DNA of 64,000 bases, taken from Todiramphus chloris collaris. Its lineage: Eukaryota; Chordata; Aves; Coraciiformes; Alcedinidae. The notes under the pieces are model-generated. The model did no database searches and had not been told where the DNA came from. It saw only the letters and a program-made list of their open reading frames with translations. The stretch covers positions 32,730,893 through 32,794,892 of the forward strand of contig JANVCC010000021.1 of the NCBI GenBank assembly GCA_025345505.1. The letters are read 5' to 3'. This document shows positions 11,747 to 24,366 of this stretch, in pieces (position 1 is the stretch's first letter; each line of letters starts with the position of its first letter). Made by a program: the position numbers and the translations under genes.

Positions 11747-13853
11747 CGCACACACGAACACAGATAAAACTGTTTTCAGTGCTTTCAGATATCTTTCCAT
11801 GAACGGGAAAAAAATAGCCTCATACTTAGCTTTTAGAACTATATCAGCTTTTCTTTCCTGCAGTTACTTTTTTGGTTTTTGGGTTTTTTTTTCCTCTTTC
11901 TTTTAACATTTCTCCCTACAGCTCCAGAAACTTTTGAAGTATTTGCCTAACCCTGGAATATCTATTTGTGCTGTTTCCTGACTTTGTTCATCAGGTTTTA
12001 TAAACCGTAAAGCAGATACTTTATAAAGCATAAAACAAACCACAGTACTGGGTTTCTCTCAGTGAAAAGAGCCTTAATGCTCTGAGAATTTTTCCTTTAT
12101 AAGCAATGTCGCTATTGCACTGCAGGTGCCAAAAGCATCACATGCTTCTTTTTCTTAATCTCTTTAGTAGGGCCTAAATTTTAGTTGTGATTTATAGCTT
12201 CTCAGTAACTAGTTTCTAGTTTCATACTCAGCAGTATCACAGTCCTCAAGTTGCTGACCTGCTCAGCAAGCAGTTTATGGGAAAATTGTGGCACTTGGCT
12301 GTTTTCCAAGTGTGCCCAGACATCCACTATTCTGGAACTCCAGGATTCAATTATTTTGAAACAAAGCAACTTATTCAGAAAACTGAAATAATAATTAAAA
12401 AGGAAAAAACAAAATTAAAAACAAAACCAAAAGCATAAACGAGTGAATTTGGAAAAAAAACCAACAAAACCCTAGTGAACTCTTAAGTATATTGGCTGGT
12501 ATTTGAGGTACTGTGTAACATGTCCTCACTATGGTATTTATGCCTCTTATCCCTATAATGTGTCATCCATGTCAAAACAGTCTCATAGAAAAATTGTGAA
12601 ATGTGAAGATTGTCTTTTTGAAAAGCTGACTTCCACTCAGCATTTTGACCTTTTCTTTTTTTAAAGAATTTATGTAATTTAGAAACAGAGACACAACTTT
12701 CAAATAGTAGCTCACAACTCCATTACAGGGAGGACAAAAAATAAAGAAAAATGACTTGTTTTTCATTACTATATTTTGATATGTCACCTGATCAGGGACT
12801 AAAATTGAAATCTAAAACCAACTGGCTGAGTTTAGACTCCTTTCTCTTGAAAGAGAGGGTGTGTGTAGAAGGGCTTGTTCTTTGCTAGTTATCTATTATT
12901 TCAGTTTTGAACATCTCTACCTAGCTGGCTTTAGGAAAACCCCTGTGCAAGGTATTAACACTGCATATGATTTTGTATAAGATATTGGTACTGAGATGTC
13001 TGAGGCAGCTTTGTTCAAAGTGTCGAGGAACCTCAAACAGACTCCTTTTTAATACCATAAAAGTGTTAGGTAGGTTCAGTGTTCAGTGCTGACTTCTTTT
13101 GTGATAGATCTTCATGGCTGCAAAAGATCTGGAATGAGTTTCTTCTGAACTGTAGGTGTCCACCCCCAGACATTCTCTGTATTGTCAGCGTAGATAAATA
13201 GACACTTGAACAATTCATGTGGCTTGGTTTAGATATCCTCTTCAGTACAAGATGAATCACATCCAGGAATTTTCCATTTCTCTGAAATGACTATAAAGGA
13301 GCCTAACTTGGTCTTCAGATACAGACAACACTGTAGTGTAGAAATGTGCAGGTACTTGACAGAAATCCTACCCCTTTGGTCTGCTGAAGCCTCAAATTTA
13401 TCAATGAAAAAGATGTTTAATCTGGGCAGCAACACTGGTATGGATTTGGCATTCAAATGACATAAAAAAAAATTCAGCAGAGTAACTGAAAGTGCCAAAA
13501 AATAATTCATATTTTAGCCTTATTTTAAAGATTTGTCCGTGTAGTTTACATATCTGATAGTAACCAACCCATGATTAATATCTACTGCCAACAGTTTCAG
13601 TAACATCAGAGAAACCACTTTTTTACTACCAAGTCTAGAAATCTTAGTCATCTCATATCAGGAAACATTAAATATTTCTGCTTTGTGAGTTTTTATCCCC
13701 CAAAAGCTACAGTAGCAAACACTGACTGTTTCATATGCTCTAGTTACTCCACTGCAATCCACCATCTTTCCCATAGGTGAACAAACTGAACCAGTCTTGC
13801 CATTAAGGGGAAAACTGAGCTTGTGGTTTCTTGTCGGTCTCTCGATATATTTC

Positions 13854-13885
13854 TGTTTGTTTGTTTTGGTTTTGGGTTTGTTTTT
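13854..13885. repeat. T/G-rich low-complexity tract
   Basis: TGTTTGTTTG units followed by GGTTTTGGG, containing only T and G. It has the same composition as the longer tracts at 20241-20400 and 32525-32628. Confidence 0.8.
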
Positions 13886-14166
13886 CGTTAACTACACCCT
13901 TTTAATCAATTTGTTTCTCTGTGTTACATAAAGGAAAATACAATCAAACACTATACATGACAAGCCATATGCATAATTTAGGGATCTTCTATGAACTTGC
14001 AGCCCAGGAATTGATGACACTGAGCTGATAGCATTTCTAAGACTCAAAAGCTGGTATGTGAATAACCTTTCTGTATGGAGAAAAATTGCTATTTAAGAAT
14101 CCATTCCTTGCAACTTTATGTCTTTAAATCTGTATTTGTTAGCTGACACTATAATTGAAAGTGTTG

Positions 14167-14210
14167 TTTTTTTTTTTTTTATTAATGGGGCAGTGTTTGT
14201 TTGTTTGTTG
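14167..14210. repeat. T14 run and (GTTT)n
   Basis: A run of 14 T at 14167-14180, then after 14 bases of other sequence four GTTT units at 14195-14210. Confidence 0.85.
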
Positions 14211-15520
14211 TAAGTTTAGTTGTGGTTTGATTTTTTCCAGGATGTAATGAAATATTGCATTCTGTCCTGCAAAGTAATACCTGGAAATGTTAGCATATAA
14301 ACTGCAGTAGATGGTCAGCAGGTTCAGATAAGTAAATTTGTGCTCTGATAGCTGATAAATGCAAACATTTTGAGCTTCTATTTTATTTCAAATATCACTG
14401 TTCGAGTTTCAACCAAAGCTGTTTACCTGCAATGAGACACATCTTTCAGATAGGGGATCATCTATGACTGTAGGGAGTTTGATTACTTTGGAACCAGGCA
14501 CAATGAAAATAAACATTTTTCTTTCTATGGAATCAGTAAGTTATAATCAAATGGTTAAGGCTGTGAAGTGTGGCAAAGTCCCGAATTATGTTTTCCCTAG
14601 ACTGGGATAACATGTGAGGCAGCAGCAGATTTCTCTGTGGCTGTTTGCGTTAGATGAATGCTGCTTGAGGGCATGGCAGTGGAATTGGCTTCCATTGCTT
14701 ACGCAGTTATATAATGTACTTGGAATGGAGAAAGGACGCTTCTCCATTAGAGAATCCAAAAAGCCGTGTCCCTTACTGAACCCAGTGTTTAATATGCAGG
14801 GATGAGCCCTGAGAGGGGGAAGGCAGGGAGAGACTGAGCTGTAACATAGTGCTTTTACATAGCTTCATAGCAGTTTGTGTGTTTCTTGTTTTATTTGTTG
14901 TTTTCTTGTTTTTTTTCCCCTTTCCTATGCTGTGCCTGAGTGTAATAATTGCTTCTTTTCCTCTTCCTTGTTGGTCCTGTAAATGCTTCAAACACTGTAC
15001 TGAGCATAATGCTTTAAACTGGAGGTGAAAGTGTGAAGGTCAGCTGTTAATATGACATAGCTTTAGCAGAAAGGTTTTAGCCTCTAGTATTCTTTACACA
15101 TGGTCTTTTCAGCTATAGCAGTACTATATGTTTCATTTTCTTACTTGAATGGATGGTCTGTTTCTGAGGGACATTGTCTCTTTTTATTCCTTTGTTGGGT
15201 GGTCTTTTTTTCTAACTGGTGTGTATAGGTCATGTGAATTGTGGCCAGACGTTTTCCTTGGAAGCCTTGGCTTGAACTTATTTGAATAATGGGCCCAGAC
15301 ACTGTTCTGTATGAATGCCTTTATGAAAGACCAATTGTTGAAATTTTGGAGCAGCGGAGAATATATTAGTGCAGACCTGGGATACAAAATGACTGTAAAA
15401 ATCATAGTATGGCACAGTGTATTTGTGTTTCCTTTACTCTTTCTCAGATTGGCTCAATTATGAGTCATTTCCAAATGCCAGGTCAAAAAAATCAGACTAG
15501 AATTGGACAGCCAAGCTAAC

Positions 15521-15537
15521 TTTTTTTTTTTTTTTTT
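15521..15537. repeat. Poly-T run (T17)
   Basis: A pure run of 17 T. Confidence 0.9.
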
Positions 15538-16320
15538 GATGCTACCTATTTTGTGCTTGTAACCTAGCTAAAATCTTTCTTGTTGTTTGAATCAAAAAGA
15601 AAAAATGATAATTTGCTGATATGTGAGCAGTGAGAATGGCAAACTCACTTTTCTACAGAAAAAAATTACTGTTGGAAATAGAAAGAGTAATCATTAATAA
15701 GATCTACATGTACCAATGTCATTGGTTTGACCTCCTATATGGTTAGAGGTGATGTTCCTGGTGTGCCTTGTAAAAGACTTTTAATTCATGGGACACATAA
15801 AACCTGATGACTATTAGGCATTGAAGAAGATCAAGCATTTTCACTTACTATTCTGATCTATTAGCTGTCAATGATATAAGGTGTCCTGAATAGATACAGG
15901 TACATTTTATAATAGTAGTTATAAAGAATACCTATAAATGGTCTGCCTATAAATTACCTGCTGTACCATGGCCACATAAAACCAGCATCATCTTGAGAGC
16001 ATAAAATCATGAAGATTCTGAAAGTGAATACAAATAATGTACTTTACAAAGCTAATTTGTGCTTATTTTCTTATAATTTGTTGTGTTGCTAGGATATTAA
16101 TATTGGCAACTCTGAGATACATTGTCTTTCTCTTTAATTCTTGATGTTGTAATCCTTTAAGTGCATTTTGTATTACTAAATACAAACATGATATTGATTT
16201 AAACTGCTAGGAGTTAAGCATTTTAGTGTAGGTGAGTTTAACATACTACATTTTTCACAGCACTGTTAAGAAGATGTCATGGTTTAACCCCAAGCCAGCA
16301 ACTAAGCACCATACAACCAC

Positions 16321-16343
16321 TCCCTCCCTCCCTCCCTCCCTCC
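16321..16343. repeat. (TCCC)n inside the LTR
   Basis: About five to six tandem TCCC units just inside the left edge of the LTR, where the family normally has a C-rich region. It is probably an expansion within this copy. Confidence 0.9.
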
Positions 16344-16595
16344 TGGTGGGATGTGGGAGAGAATCAGAAGAGTAAAAGTGAGAAAACTCATGTATTGAGG
16401 TAAAAATGGTTTAATAAGTGAAGTAAAAGCCATGTGCACAAGCAAAGAAAAACAAGGAATTTAGTCATCTCTTCCCATCAGCAGGCAGGTGTTCAGCTGT
16501 CTCCAGCAAAGCAGCACTCCATGACATGTAGCTGTTACATGAAAAAACTAACAGTGTAACTCTTAATATCCTCCCTTCCTGCTTCTCTCCCCAGC

Positions 16596-16618
16596 TTTAT
16601 ATGTTGAGCATGATGTCA
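16596..16618 (-). promoter_or_regulatory. LTR core promoter: CRE-like site and TATA box
   Basis: Read on the minus strand, TGACATCA (one mismatch to the CRE TGACGTCA) lies just upstream of CATATAAAG. This arrangement is the main reason for placing the LTR on the minus strand. Whether it still drives transcription cannot be told from sequence. Confidence 0.6.
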
Positions 16619-17872
16619 TATGGCACGGAATATCTGTTTGCTCAGTTCAGATCAGCTGTCCCAGCTCTGTCCCCTCCCAGATTCTTTTGCATGCCCAGGC
16701 TACTTGCTGGTGGAGTGGTATGAGAACTAGAAAAGACCTTGACTGTGTAAGCACTGCTCAGCAATAACTAAAACATCCCTCTGTTATCAACACTGTTTTC
16801 AACACAAATCCAAAATATAGCCTGATACTAGATACTATGAAGGAAATTAACTCTGCCTCAGCTTACTGAATAAAAAATCCAAGTCAATCAATAACAATAT
16901 TGTAAATAATTATAACTTTCAAATATTTAAATTATGAGACTAAATATTAATGGTTAAATCAAATTATACTGGCAAATACAGTTTATCAGTAGAAAGCACA
17001 ACAAAAAATCTGCATTTATTTAGAAAAGTTTCTAAATACTGGATCTTTTTTAAGCTGAAAAGAAAATTTTTGCATACTTAGTATGAAGTAGCTGGATTGC
17101 TGAGTAACTGTTATAGCTCTATTTGCCCTGAACTTTCAGTTCACAGTTTTGATCTTCAGATCTGAAATTGCTTCTCAGATGGTGCAGTTTTCCCATATGT
17201 AGTATAAGGAAGAATACTATATTTTTTTTCAAAATAGCTACTAATCATTTACTAGATATAGGTGGTCACAAACAACAATCTTCATTTGGTTTCTAGTCTT
17301 ACAGTATGTTAGCTCTCTATTTTTATTTTCAGCTATTCTTCCACATGTTTACTTTTTTTTTTTTCCCCTCTTCCTGCAACATTTGTAATTAAAACATGGC
17401 TTGCTTTGGCAATAGATGGCCTATATAACAAAATATTATGAGCAGGTGTGTAATCATAAATATTTACACTTTATGCAGAAATATTGTGTGTTAAAATTGC
17501 ACAAAGGCTATTTACTGATTTTATATCAACATAATAATAAATGATTCATGAAGAATATGCACATTCATTAACACTGTAGTTTTATACCAATATATATCCC
17601 TCTGTACATCTATCTAGCATTAATTACCGTAATTTTATCACAAAAGAAATTAAGGTATCAGCTATGAGCTGCATATCATTACTGTATACACTTAACCTTT
17701 CACCACAGATTTCACACACAGGGATATACTAGAGCTAAGACACTTTACATTTACTGATATTCAATTATTTTAGTACAGATCTCATATATATTTTAATTGA
17801 GCTATACATATATGTTATACAGATTCTTAGACTCACACATATATAAATTAGACAAAGGTCATTCTTAGTAGT

Positions 17873-17887
17873 TATATATATATATAT
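17873..17887. repeat. (TA)n microsatellite
   Basis: A TA dinucleotide run of about 15 bases, followed by GGGCATGG. Confidence 0.85.
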
Positions 17888-18335
17888 GGGCATGGATATA
17901 GATACATGCACATACACCTACACACACATATTCACAAAGAATTGTATATATAGTAACTCTAAGAATAATCCTCATATCATCCTAGAAACAGATTATTTTT
18001 TCTTTCTGAAAAGCCTCTATTGTTAAGAAAGCCAGCATACCAACAATAAGGGAAAAGGATATGTTAAACAAGCAAAGGAGTGAGAATTGGGACAGAAGGA
18101 GATGAAGTAAGTTGCCAGTGATTACAGGGTAAGTATTTGGCAATTGGGAATGTGGACTCAGATCTCTGTAGTTTCAGTAAGCACCGTAACCACACATTTT
18201 CTGTATTCATTTCCTTCCTGTATAAAAAGAGTTCACCAAAACTGATTAAGTTCAGTATATTGTAAATGAGAAATAAATTGATGGCTGCCACTTATTTGAA
18301 TTATATTAAATCATGAGATCTGAGCTTTTTTTTCT

Positions 18336-18475
18336 GGATCCTTACTTATATACTCTTCATCAGGGAAAAAAATAAAAATAAAAATCAGGTTTCATACAAA
18401 GAAGTGGATCCTTACTTATATACTCTTCATCAGGGAAAAAGATAAAAATAAAAATCATGTTTCATACAAAGAAGT
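18336..18475. repeat. 70-bp tandem duplication, two copies
   Basis: Copies at 18336-18405 and 18406-18475, both starting GGATCCTTACTTATATACTC and ending AAAGAAGT. They differ at two positions only (A to G in the A-rich stretch; CAGGT to CATGT), so about 97% identical. The exact 70-bp period without spacer means a recent local duplication. Confidence 0.97.
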
Positions 18476-19780
18476 GAAACAAGTATATTCAAATTTGTAA
18501 ATGTCCCTTGTCCTGGAATAGAAAATATGTGTCTGTCAGTAACATACAGATTGACACTGACGGGCAGTACACGTAGCCCACTGAGATCACAGTGGATTTG
18601 TTTTTAAGAAGACCTGCAGATCCAAGCTGATAATTGTATATGCAAGAGGAAAGTGATATTTGTAAATCAGGTCCTTATTTAGCCAGCTGATGGCAGCTGG
18701 CACTAACTGGATCATCTGTCAGCAATCCCTGAGGTCACAGGGGAACATGGACTCCCCTGTACAGTCAGAGCACAAAAAGTTACACCAAGTGGAAGCAGAG
18801 AAGGATATTGAAATAGTTATATCTCAGGACACATTTTCTGTATTAATAGGTTGAATTTGCATGCCAGAAAATAGAAACAAAATTGCATATTCACTTTTTA
18901 GTACGACTCTCTGTTTTTCTGTGGGGCTCCTAACAATTTAATTATTGTTGAAGGTATTGCAGATATAATATACGGTACTTCACAGTTGAGACCAACTGTT
19001 CACGAATTATTATTCTAAAGAATGTTTATTCTTTCTCCTATAGCTTTAACTCTTAAGCATACATGCACCTGTTTCTCATCTCTAGCAGAACAGTAATTCA
19101 TTAGCGAATATACAAAAAAACCCCACATTTCTTCCTTTCATTTACAGATTTGTCTTTTCTATTCTATTTCATTATCAGTTGTTCTGTTTCTGAGCAGGTA
19201 TTGAGTATGTAGTGTCAGAGTGACAAGGATCAGTAAAATTTTAGGATCCAATACAGGGGGCTTTACACAAGATGGGTAGAACTTTTTGCTAATTAGTTGA
19301 CCAGTTGGCAAGTGGATAGTAAATTGAAAATTCTCTGTATTCATATAGAAACAAAATGAAGATTCTGTGTGGTTCATAGAAATGAAATATGAATAGTGGT
19401 TTTTTATACTTTAGAATGGATATGCTTGACATCATTTATGAAATGTTACTAATGAATACACATTTACACAAATGGATTATAACATCACAGACCACAAAAA
19501 GCAATATGCATATGACTTTTCAGGTGTATAATGATTAAAATAAATAAACCTATGAAGTGTGAAAAATAAATAATGTTTTGCTCAAATATTAATAAATATG
19601 AGGCTTGTGTTTTTCCAAACAACCTGAATTCAATGCCTTTATGTGACTAGAGGCAATTTTCAAGACAAGATTTGGAGCAAAAAATAATTTGTGCGGTTTT
19701 TTGAGGGGAAACATAGATGGCATCCAAAACAAAAATAATCTTCTGTTTGTTTCTGCACTAGGGTGTTTTGTATTTTTTTC

Positions 19781-19798
19781 TTTTTTTTTTTTTTTTTT
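19781..19798. repeat. Poly-T run (T18)
   Basis: A pure run of 18 T preceded by TATTTTTTTC. Confidence 0.9.
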
Positions 19799-20240
19799 AC
19801 TGTAACTTAGTTATTATATTACTGAGAGAATGAAGGTCTCATCTGGTGTCAAATATCTTTAAATCCTTCTAGACATTTATCTGTACATAGATTGTGATTT
19901 GCATAGATTGATCTAGTCTTTGATTAGGGAGGAAAGTCTTTCATATAACTCAGGATTGGTATCAAAATCATCTTTACTTTCCTCCAGTCTTTAGCTGTTT
20001 GGATTCCATGCTGCTTATTAACAGGTATCTTCCCTTGCTTCAGTGCTGTAGTTTTAATATGGCTGTGGTGATTTAGTTCAGTTACCTTTATTGCAAATTA
20101 TTTCAGACAGTCTATTTTTATAATCTTTTAACTCCCATTTGAGCTGTAACCTTTTTTTTTTTTTAAATATGCTGTCATCCTGCCTCAACATCATTTCTTC
20201 AAAAATAATTTTTAAGTTTAAATTTGTCATAAAACAGTCT

Positions 20241-20400
20241 GTGTTGTGTTTGGGGTGGGTTTTGGATTTGCTGGGGTTCTTTTGGTGGGGTTTTTTTTGG
20301 GTTTTTTGGTTTGTTTTTTTTTTTTTTTTTGTGTGTGTGTGTTTTGGTTTGGTTTGGTTTTCTGTTTGTTTTGTTTGGTTTTGGGTTTGGTTTTGGTTTT
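20241..20400. repeat. 160-bp T/G-only tract
   Basis: Of 160 plus-strand bases only four are not T or G (A at 20266; C at 20271, 20279 and 20362). It includes T17 at 20314-20330, a GT dinucleotide run at 20331-20341 and irregular GGTTT/GGTTTT units after it. Five runs of three or more G lie in 20252-20301, so a long-looped G-quadruplex is possible on this strand. The open frames on both strands here are composition artefacts. Confidence 0.95.
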
Positions 20401-20660
20401 CAAAGTAATACAACCTTTAAAGTAAATTACATTAACACAATATAATGTGTTTCATGATAGTTTGCAAAAGGGTTATTTCAAGATTATTTACAAACAATTC
20501 TTTGCATTTTGCATCCATATCATGTACTCACTGCATTAATAGATTTGTTATTTTTACCTCTACAATAAATTACAGCAGTGCCATTATTTTGTCATAATAA
20601 ATGTTTTTATTGTAAACTGAATGGGCTTTGTCTAGTGTCTAGCTTAAGCACTGAAAGAAC

Positions 20661-20679
20661 TTTTTTTTTTTTTTTTTTT
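20661..20679. repeat. Poly-T run (T19)
   Basis: A pure run of 19 T. Confidence 0.9.
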
Positions 20680-22323
20680 AGTGTTGGTTTCATTAACATT
20701 TTAATTAACTTTTTATGTCAACATTATTGTGAATTAATGAATTCTTACTAATTTCTTTAAAACAAATTTAATAAAATTATGAAACAATTTGGTCCATTCA
20801 CATGTTTAAAAGATCATGAAAATGGAAAAAGTGTGTGCTATGCATACATATAGATCAAAGTATTCCAATGGTTAAATAATAAATATATATGTATGGTTAT
20901 TTAATATTTTTTTAATATTCAATAAGCAATATATTACTGTTAGCTTTTCTAGCTATATACTTGCTTAGTCTTCATCACCACATCGACTAATCACACAGTT
21001 TAGCTCTAATTTATTTCCAGCATATGGTTTCACCAGGGTAAAGCAAATTAATCTTATATTTTAATTTTATAATTTATTGTTTTAATTCCCTCCTACTGTG
21101 TCTGTAATATACATGTATCATGATAGTGAATTACTGGGGTTTTTCTGGCTATTGTTTTACCTGCTTCTTTACCTGCTTCTGACAGCAAGAGGAGAATTGT
21201 GTAACATTTCAAATCTAAAAAATTGGTATAGTTTTATTAGTAGTATTTTCTACCTTTTTTGTCTAAATCTACTTGTAAGATTATCCATTTTTCTGCCATT
21301 CCTATTCCTGTTTGTCCATATATCACACTGACATTATATTTGGGACATCTGTTAGCAACTATTTTACATGAATTCTCCATATTTTTATTTTAGTAGAAAA
21401 TTTTAGTCCAAGTGTCTACCACAGGCTATTACAAAATTTGTTTAAAACTCATTCATAATCCTGGTCAGTGAGCTCCTGGAAAAACAATGGAAAACCTGTG
21501 AATTTAATGGAAATAGAGGCACAAGAGCATGCCTTTGCAGTTGTGCATTCTCACATGCACAACCAGTGTTCTTTGCTTCCCTGGTTGCCCCATGTAAAAA
21601 TAACCCAAGGTAGTAAGAAAGAGAATGAAATGATATGGATACTATGAAAGAAACTAAAATACTGTGATTAAAAGATGAGCTTTTGAGTATCAATATGTCT
21701 TATCTGGAAAGCTTAAGAGGCTCTCTAGTTCATAGCTAATGTAGCAAATATGTTTTCTGAATCTCCAGACTAGCTGTGTCCTCTCACAAACAATTATGCA
21801 AATACCATGGGACATGAAGCAAGAATATTTGTATGCATGCTGGTATCTTGTTGACAAGACTGGACTCTTAAAATACATTTCTACACAGTATGTGATGAAT
21901 TATTCTGTAGATTAATTATGTTGTTTATAGGTTGCTGTAGGCCACTTATGAAATCATGAGCATGGTCATTCAAATACAGAACACTTATAAAGTCTGGCTT
22001 CAAAGAATGCAACACTAACTTGAAATATTCAACCTGAATATTAATGTCTGTGCCAGGTGTGGTGAAATAAGTTGGTTTTTTTTTCTTATGAAAGCGATGA
22101 AACATGTGACTAACTGACAATTCTTGTTGACACTGATGTGCTTAAAACATTTACTTTGTTCATATAACAAAAGAGAGATGACAGCAATTTCTGGATCCAG
22201 GAAAATTATTAAAATAAACCATAGTAGTAATTTAAAGAAATCACACATATGGTGAAAATTGTAGGCTCCTGGAGAAGATGATATTTTGAACTGATCATAT
22301 CTCCTTCCTTTAGCACACTTAGA

Positions 22324-22348
22324 TTTATTTATTTATTTGTTTATTTAA
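22324..22348. repeat. (ATTT)n microsatellite
   Basis: About six ATTT units with one GTTT variant. Confidence 0.85.
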
Positions 22349-23282
22349 TATTATATACTATAAATACATGTGCTTCAGTTCTAAAATGCTAAATGTTATG
22401 TTTAACCCAGAGTGATCCTTCATGAATAATAACACCCTGACAAGAATGGAAGTGCTGCCAAACCCTTGGTTAAAACGTGATGAAGATCATGGCCATTATA
22501 CAGGGTTTTCCTTAAAGCAGGAATCCCTCTGCTTATGACTGTGATGCTGCTAAAAGCAGTGATATGCTGGGTTATCTTGTGCCCAGGCAGGAGAGGAGTC
22601 TGTGAATATAAAAAAGGATATGCTTCTTGTAAGTGTAAGCAATTCAAAATATATTTTGAAGCATGTTTATCAAAGGCTCTATTAATAGGCTTGGATTTAG
22701 GCTTGATCTATAAATTAATTGTGAATGAAATTATAAAGCAGATAGCATGTTTTGTTGTCTGATGTGGAGTGCCGTGGCAATTTCAAACCTGGCTTTAACG
22801 AACCTTTTCAGCTTATTATTTCTATCCACCTTTTGAATAGGCACACATTTTCTACAGCTCAAGGAATACTTGCACAGTAAGAATAAAGATGGAGGCAAAC
22901 AAACAGGCCATCTAGAAAGTACCTATGCTGCTCTCCCAGCAGGATCTCAATAATGGTATTTGAATTCAGTGATTGAAGCAGTGAGGTCTCCTAGCAAGGA
23001 ACTCATAAGCACTTAGTGGCTCCCTTTAAAAATCCATTTGTAATAAATTATTTCATGGCATTCCTTTAATTATTTATGATACCAAATGGTCATTCAACAT
23101 TCTGACTCATGGCTTGATCCACTTAGATAAGCACAGCTATGCACTGCAAGGCTTTGAAAAGGGATAGACATTTTTACTTTACTCGATCCTGCTTTGAAAT
23201 TCAATACAACTGCAAGCAGAGGCCAATGCTGCTTAGTAGGTTTGAAATCTGAGACATAACACTGTAACACTGAAAGTATGTT

Positions 23283-23296
23283 TATATATATATATA
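23283..23296. repeat. (TA)n microsatellite
   Basis: Seven TA units inside the candidate conserved block. Confidence 0.85.
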
Positions 23297-24062
23297 AAAG
23301 TAGCTATGCTGTGTTCAGAATTTGTAAATAAATGTATGAAGATTGTTTATAGTCTTTTAAGGTATTTTTGTTTACTCATTCTTCTTAACTAGCTAGCATC
23401 ATTAGAGTCTTCAAATATGACACTGACAATTGAGATGAGCATCTGGTAGCATTTGATAATGGTCTGCCACCGGAAATAAGGTAATATATTTCTCCATAAT
23501 GGTTCACTGCCAACAGTGCTCATTTATGAGGGAAAGAGGATGGCCATTTATTTTCCCAGCTGGGCAATGTTGCATATTTGTGTTCTGTTCGTTTTGGTGA
23601 AGATCTTAAATGGCTATTAAAGATATATCATTGCAAACTAAGTGCATTGCTTTCAAATGTTTAGTCTGACAGTTCCTTGTTGTAATTATGTTTTAATGTC
23701 AAACACTTTGCAGATATATTAATGTAGAAATGTATTTGAACGTGCAGAATTCAGCTCTCTCCTCCTTACTACAAACACCTTTTCTGCATTCAAAGGGTAA
23801 AACCATAAATTTTCTGTTGTATGCTGGAGGAAATCTGTGAAGTGTTTTAACAGTGTAAAAATCAGCTTAAAGCTGATATGCAATTAAAGCAGAGCCTTTG
23901 TTTCTGCTGCCTCTGAAGCAGAATATGCTCTAGGGCCTGGATTCACCACCAAACTTGTCTAAGGGAATGTTGCGGAAGTATGAACATTTAGAAAATAACA
24001 TGCTGCTTTTTGTTTCGTTTTCATCAGTGGTAGTGTATTTCTGTGTGTGCAGCAGAAATGCA

Positions 24063-24084
24063 CAAATGTTTGTGCAAACATTTG
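24063..24084. repeat. Inverted repeat, 10-bp arms
   Basis: CAAATGTTTG, a 2-base spacer TG, then CAAACATTTG. The arms are perfect complements. It could be a dimeric binding site or a chance near-palindrome. Confidence 0.9.
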
Positions 24085-24366
24085 ATGTTAGTCTAGATTA
24101 GGAGTTTGTGCTTCTAGACTTCTTGTGTAACTACCAGAGAAAGCAGGCCCATTGCTACAGTGCAGGAGTCGCTGGATTAGCTCTCAGCCTCCTTGTGTTG
24201 CCCTAAGACCATGACATCTATAAGATTAAGGAGCTGAAGATCACTTCTGCTGTGCTTTTCCTATCTAAGGTGCTGTGTGGAAGTCTGGGGACTTACTTTT
24301 GGGTAACTTACTTTGCTGAACTAAGTAATAGTGTATGCTATTCCTGTGTTGTTGTGTTGTGGGTTG

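Larger units (their letters stand above)
8396..16274. other. AT-rich noncoding DNA, no gene recognised
   Basis: Unique AT-rich sequence. Small simple repeats occur: a (TA)n run at 11733-11746 followed by CA dinucleotides, T/G-rich tracts at 11868-11892 and 13854-13885, T14 at 14167-14180 with (GTTT)n at 14195-14210, and T17 at 15521-15537. No open frame above about 110 codons and no recognisable domain. Confidence 0.6.
16275..16868 (-). mobile_element. Avian ERVL-type solo LTR
   Basis: The plus-strand left edge reads TGTCATGGTTTAACCCCAAG, the typical edge of a common bird ERVL LTR family. The right edge (GGAAATTAACTCTGCCTCAGC) matches the opposite end of the family but is eroded, so 16868 is approximate. 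Promoter order sets the orientation. On the minus strand a CRE-like TGACATCA (16611-16618) is followed about 10 bp later by TATAAA (16596-16601), and further along by an ATTAAA polyadenylation signal (16410-16415). No internal retroviral sequence and no second LTR is present, so it is a solo LTR left by recombination between two LTRs. A clear target-site duplication is not visible because the right edge is worn. Confidence 0.85.
16869..22739. other. AT-rich noncoding DNA, no gene recognised
   Basis: Very AT-rich sequence with simple repeats, a 70-bp tandem duplication and a long T/G tract (listed separately). Other simple tracts are (TA)n at 17873-17887, T18 at 19781-19798, T19 at 20661-20679 and (ATTT)n at 22324-22348. 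No supported gene. Confidence 0.6.
22740..24250. other. Candidate conserved noncoding block
   Basis: This stretch differs in texture from its surroundings. It has balanced composition, few homopolymers, no transposon match and many homeodomain-like ATTA/TAAT cores (for example TAATTATTTATGATAC near 23067). An inverted repeat, CAAATGTTTG-TG-CAAACATTTG, lies at 24063-24084. No coding frame is supported. The call rests only on sequence texture, since conservation cannot be measured here. Confidence 0.3.

Noticed and set aside
20078..20413. Open frames on both strands across the T/G tract
   Set aside because: Residue composition simply reflects GGTTT/AAACC repeats.
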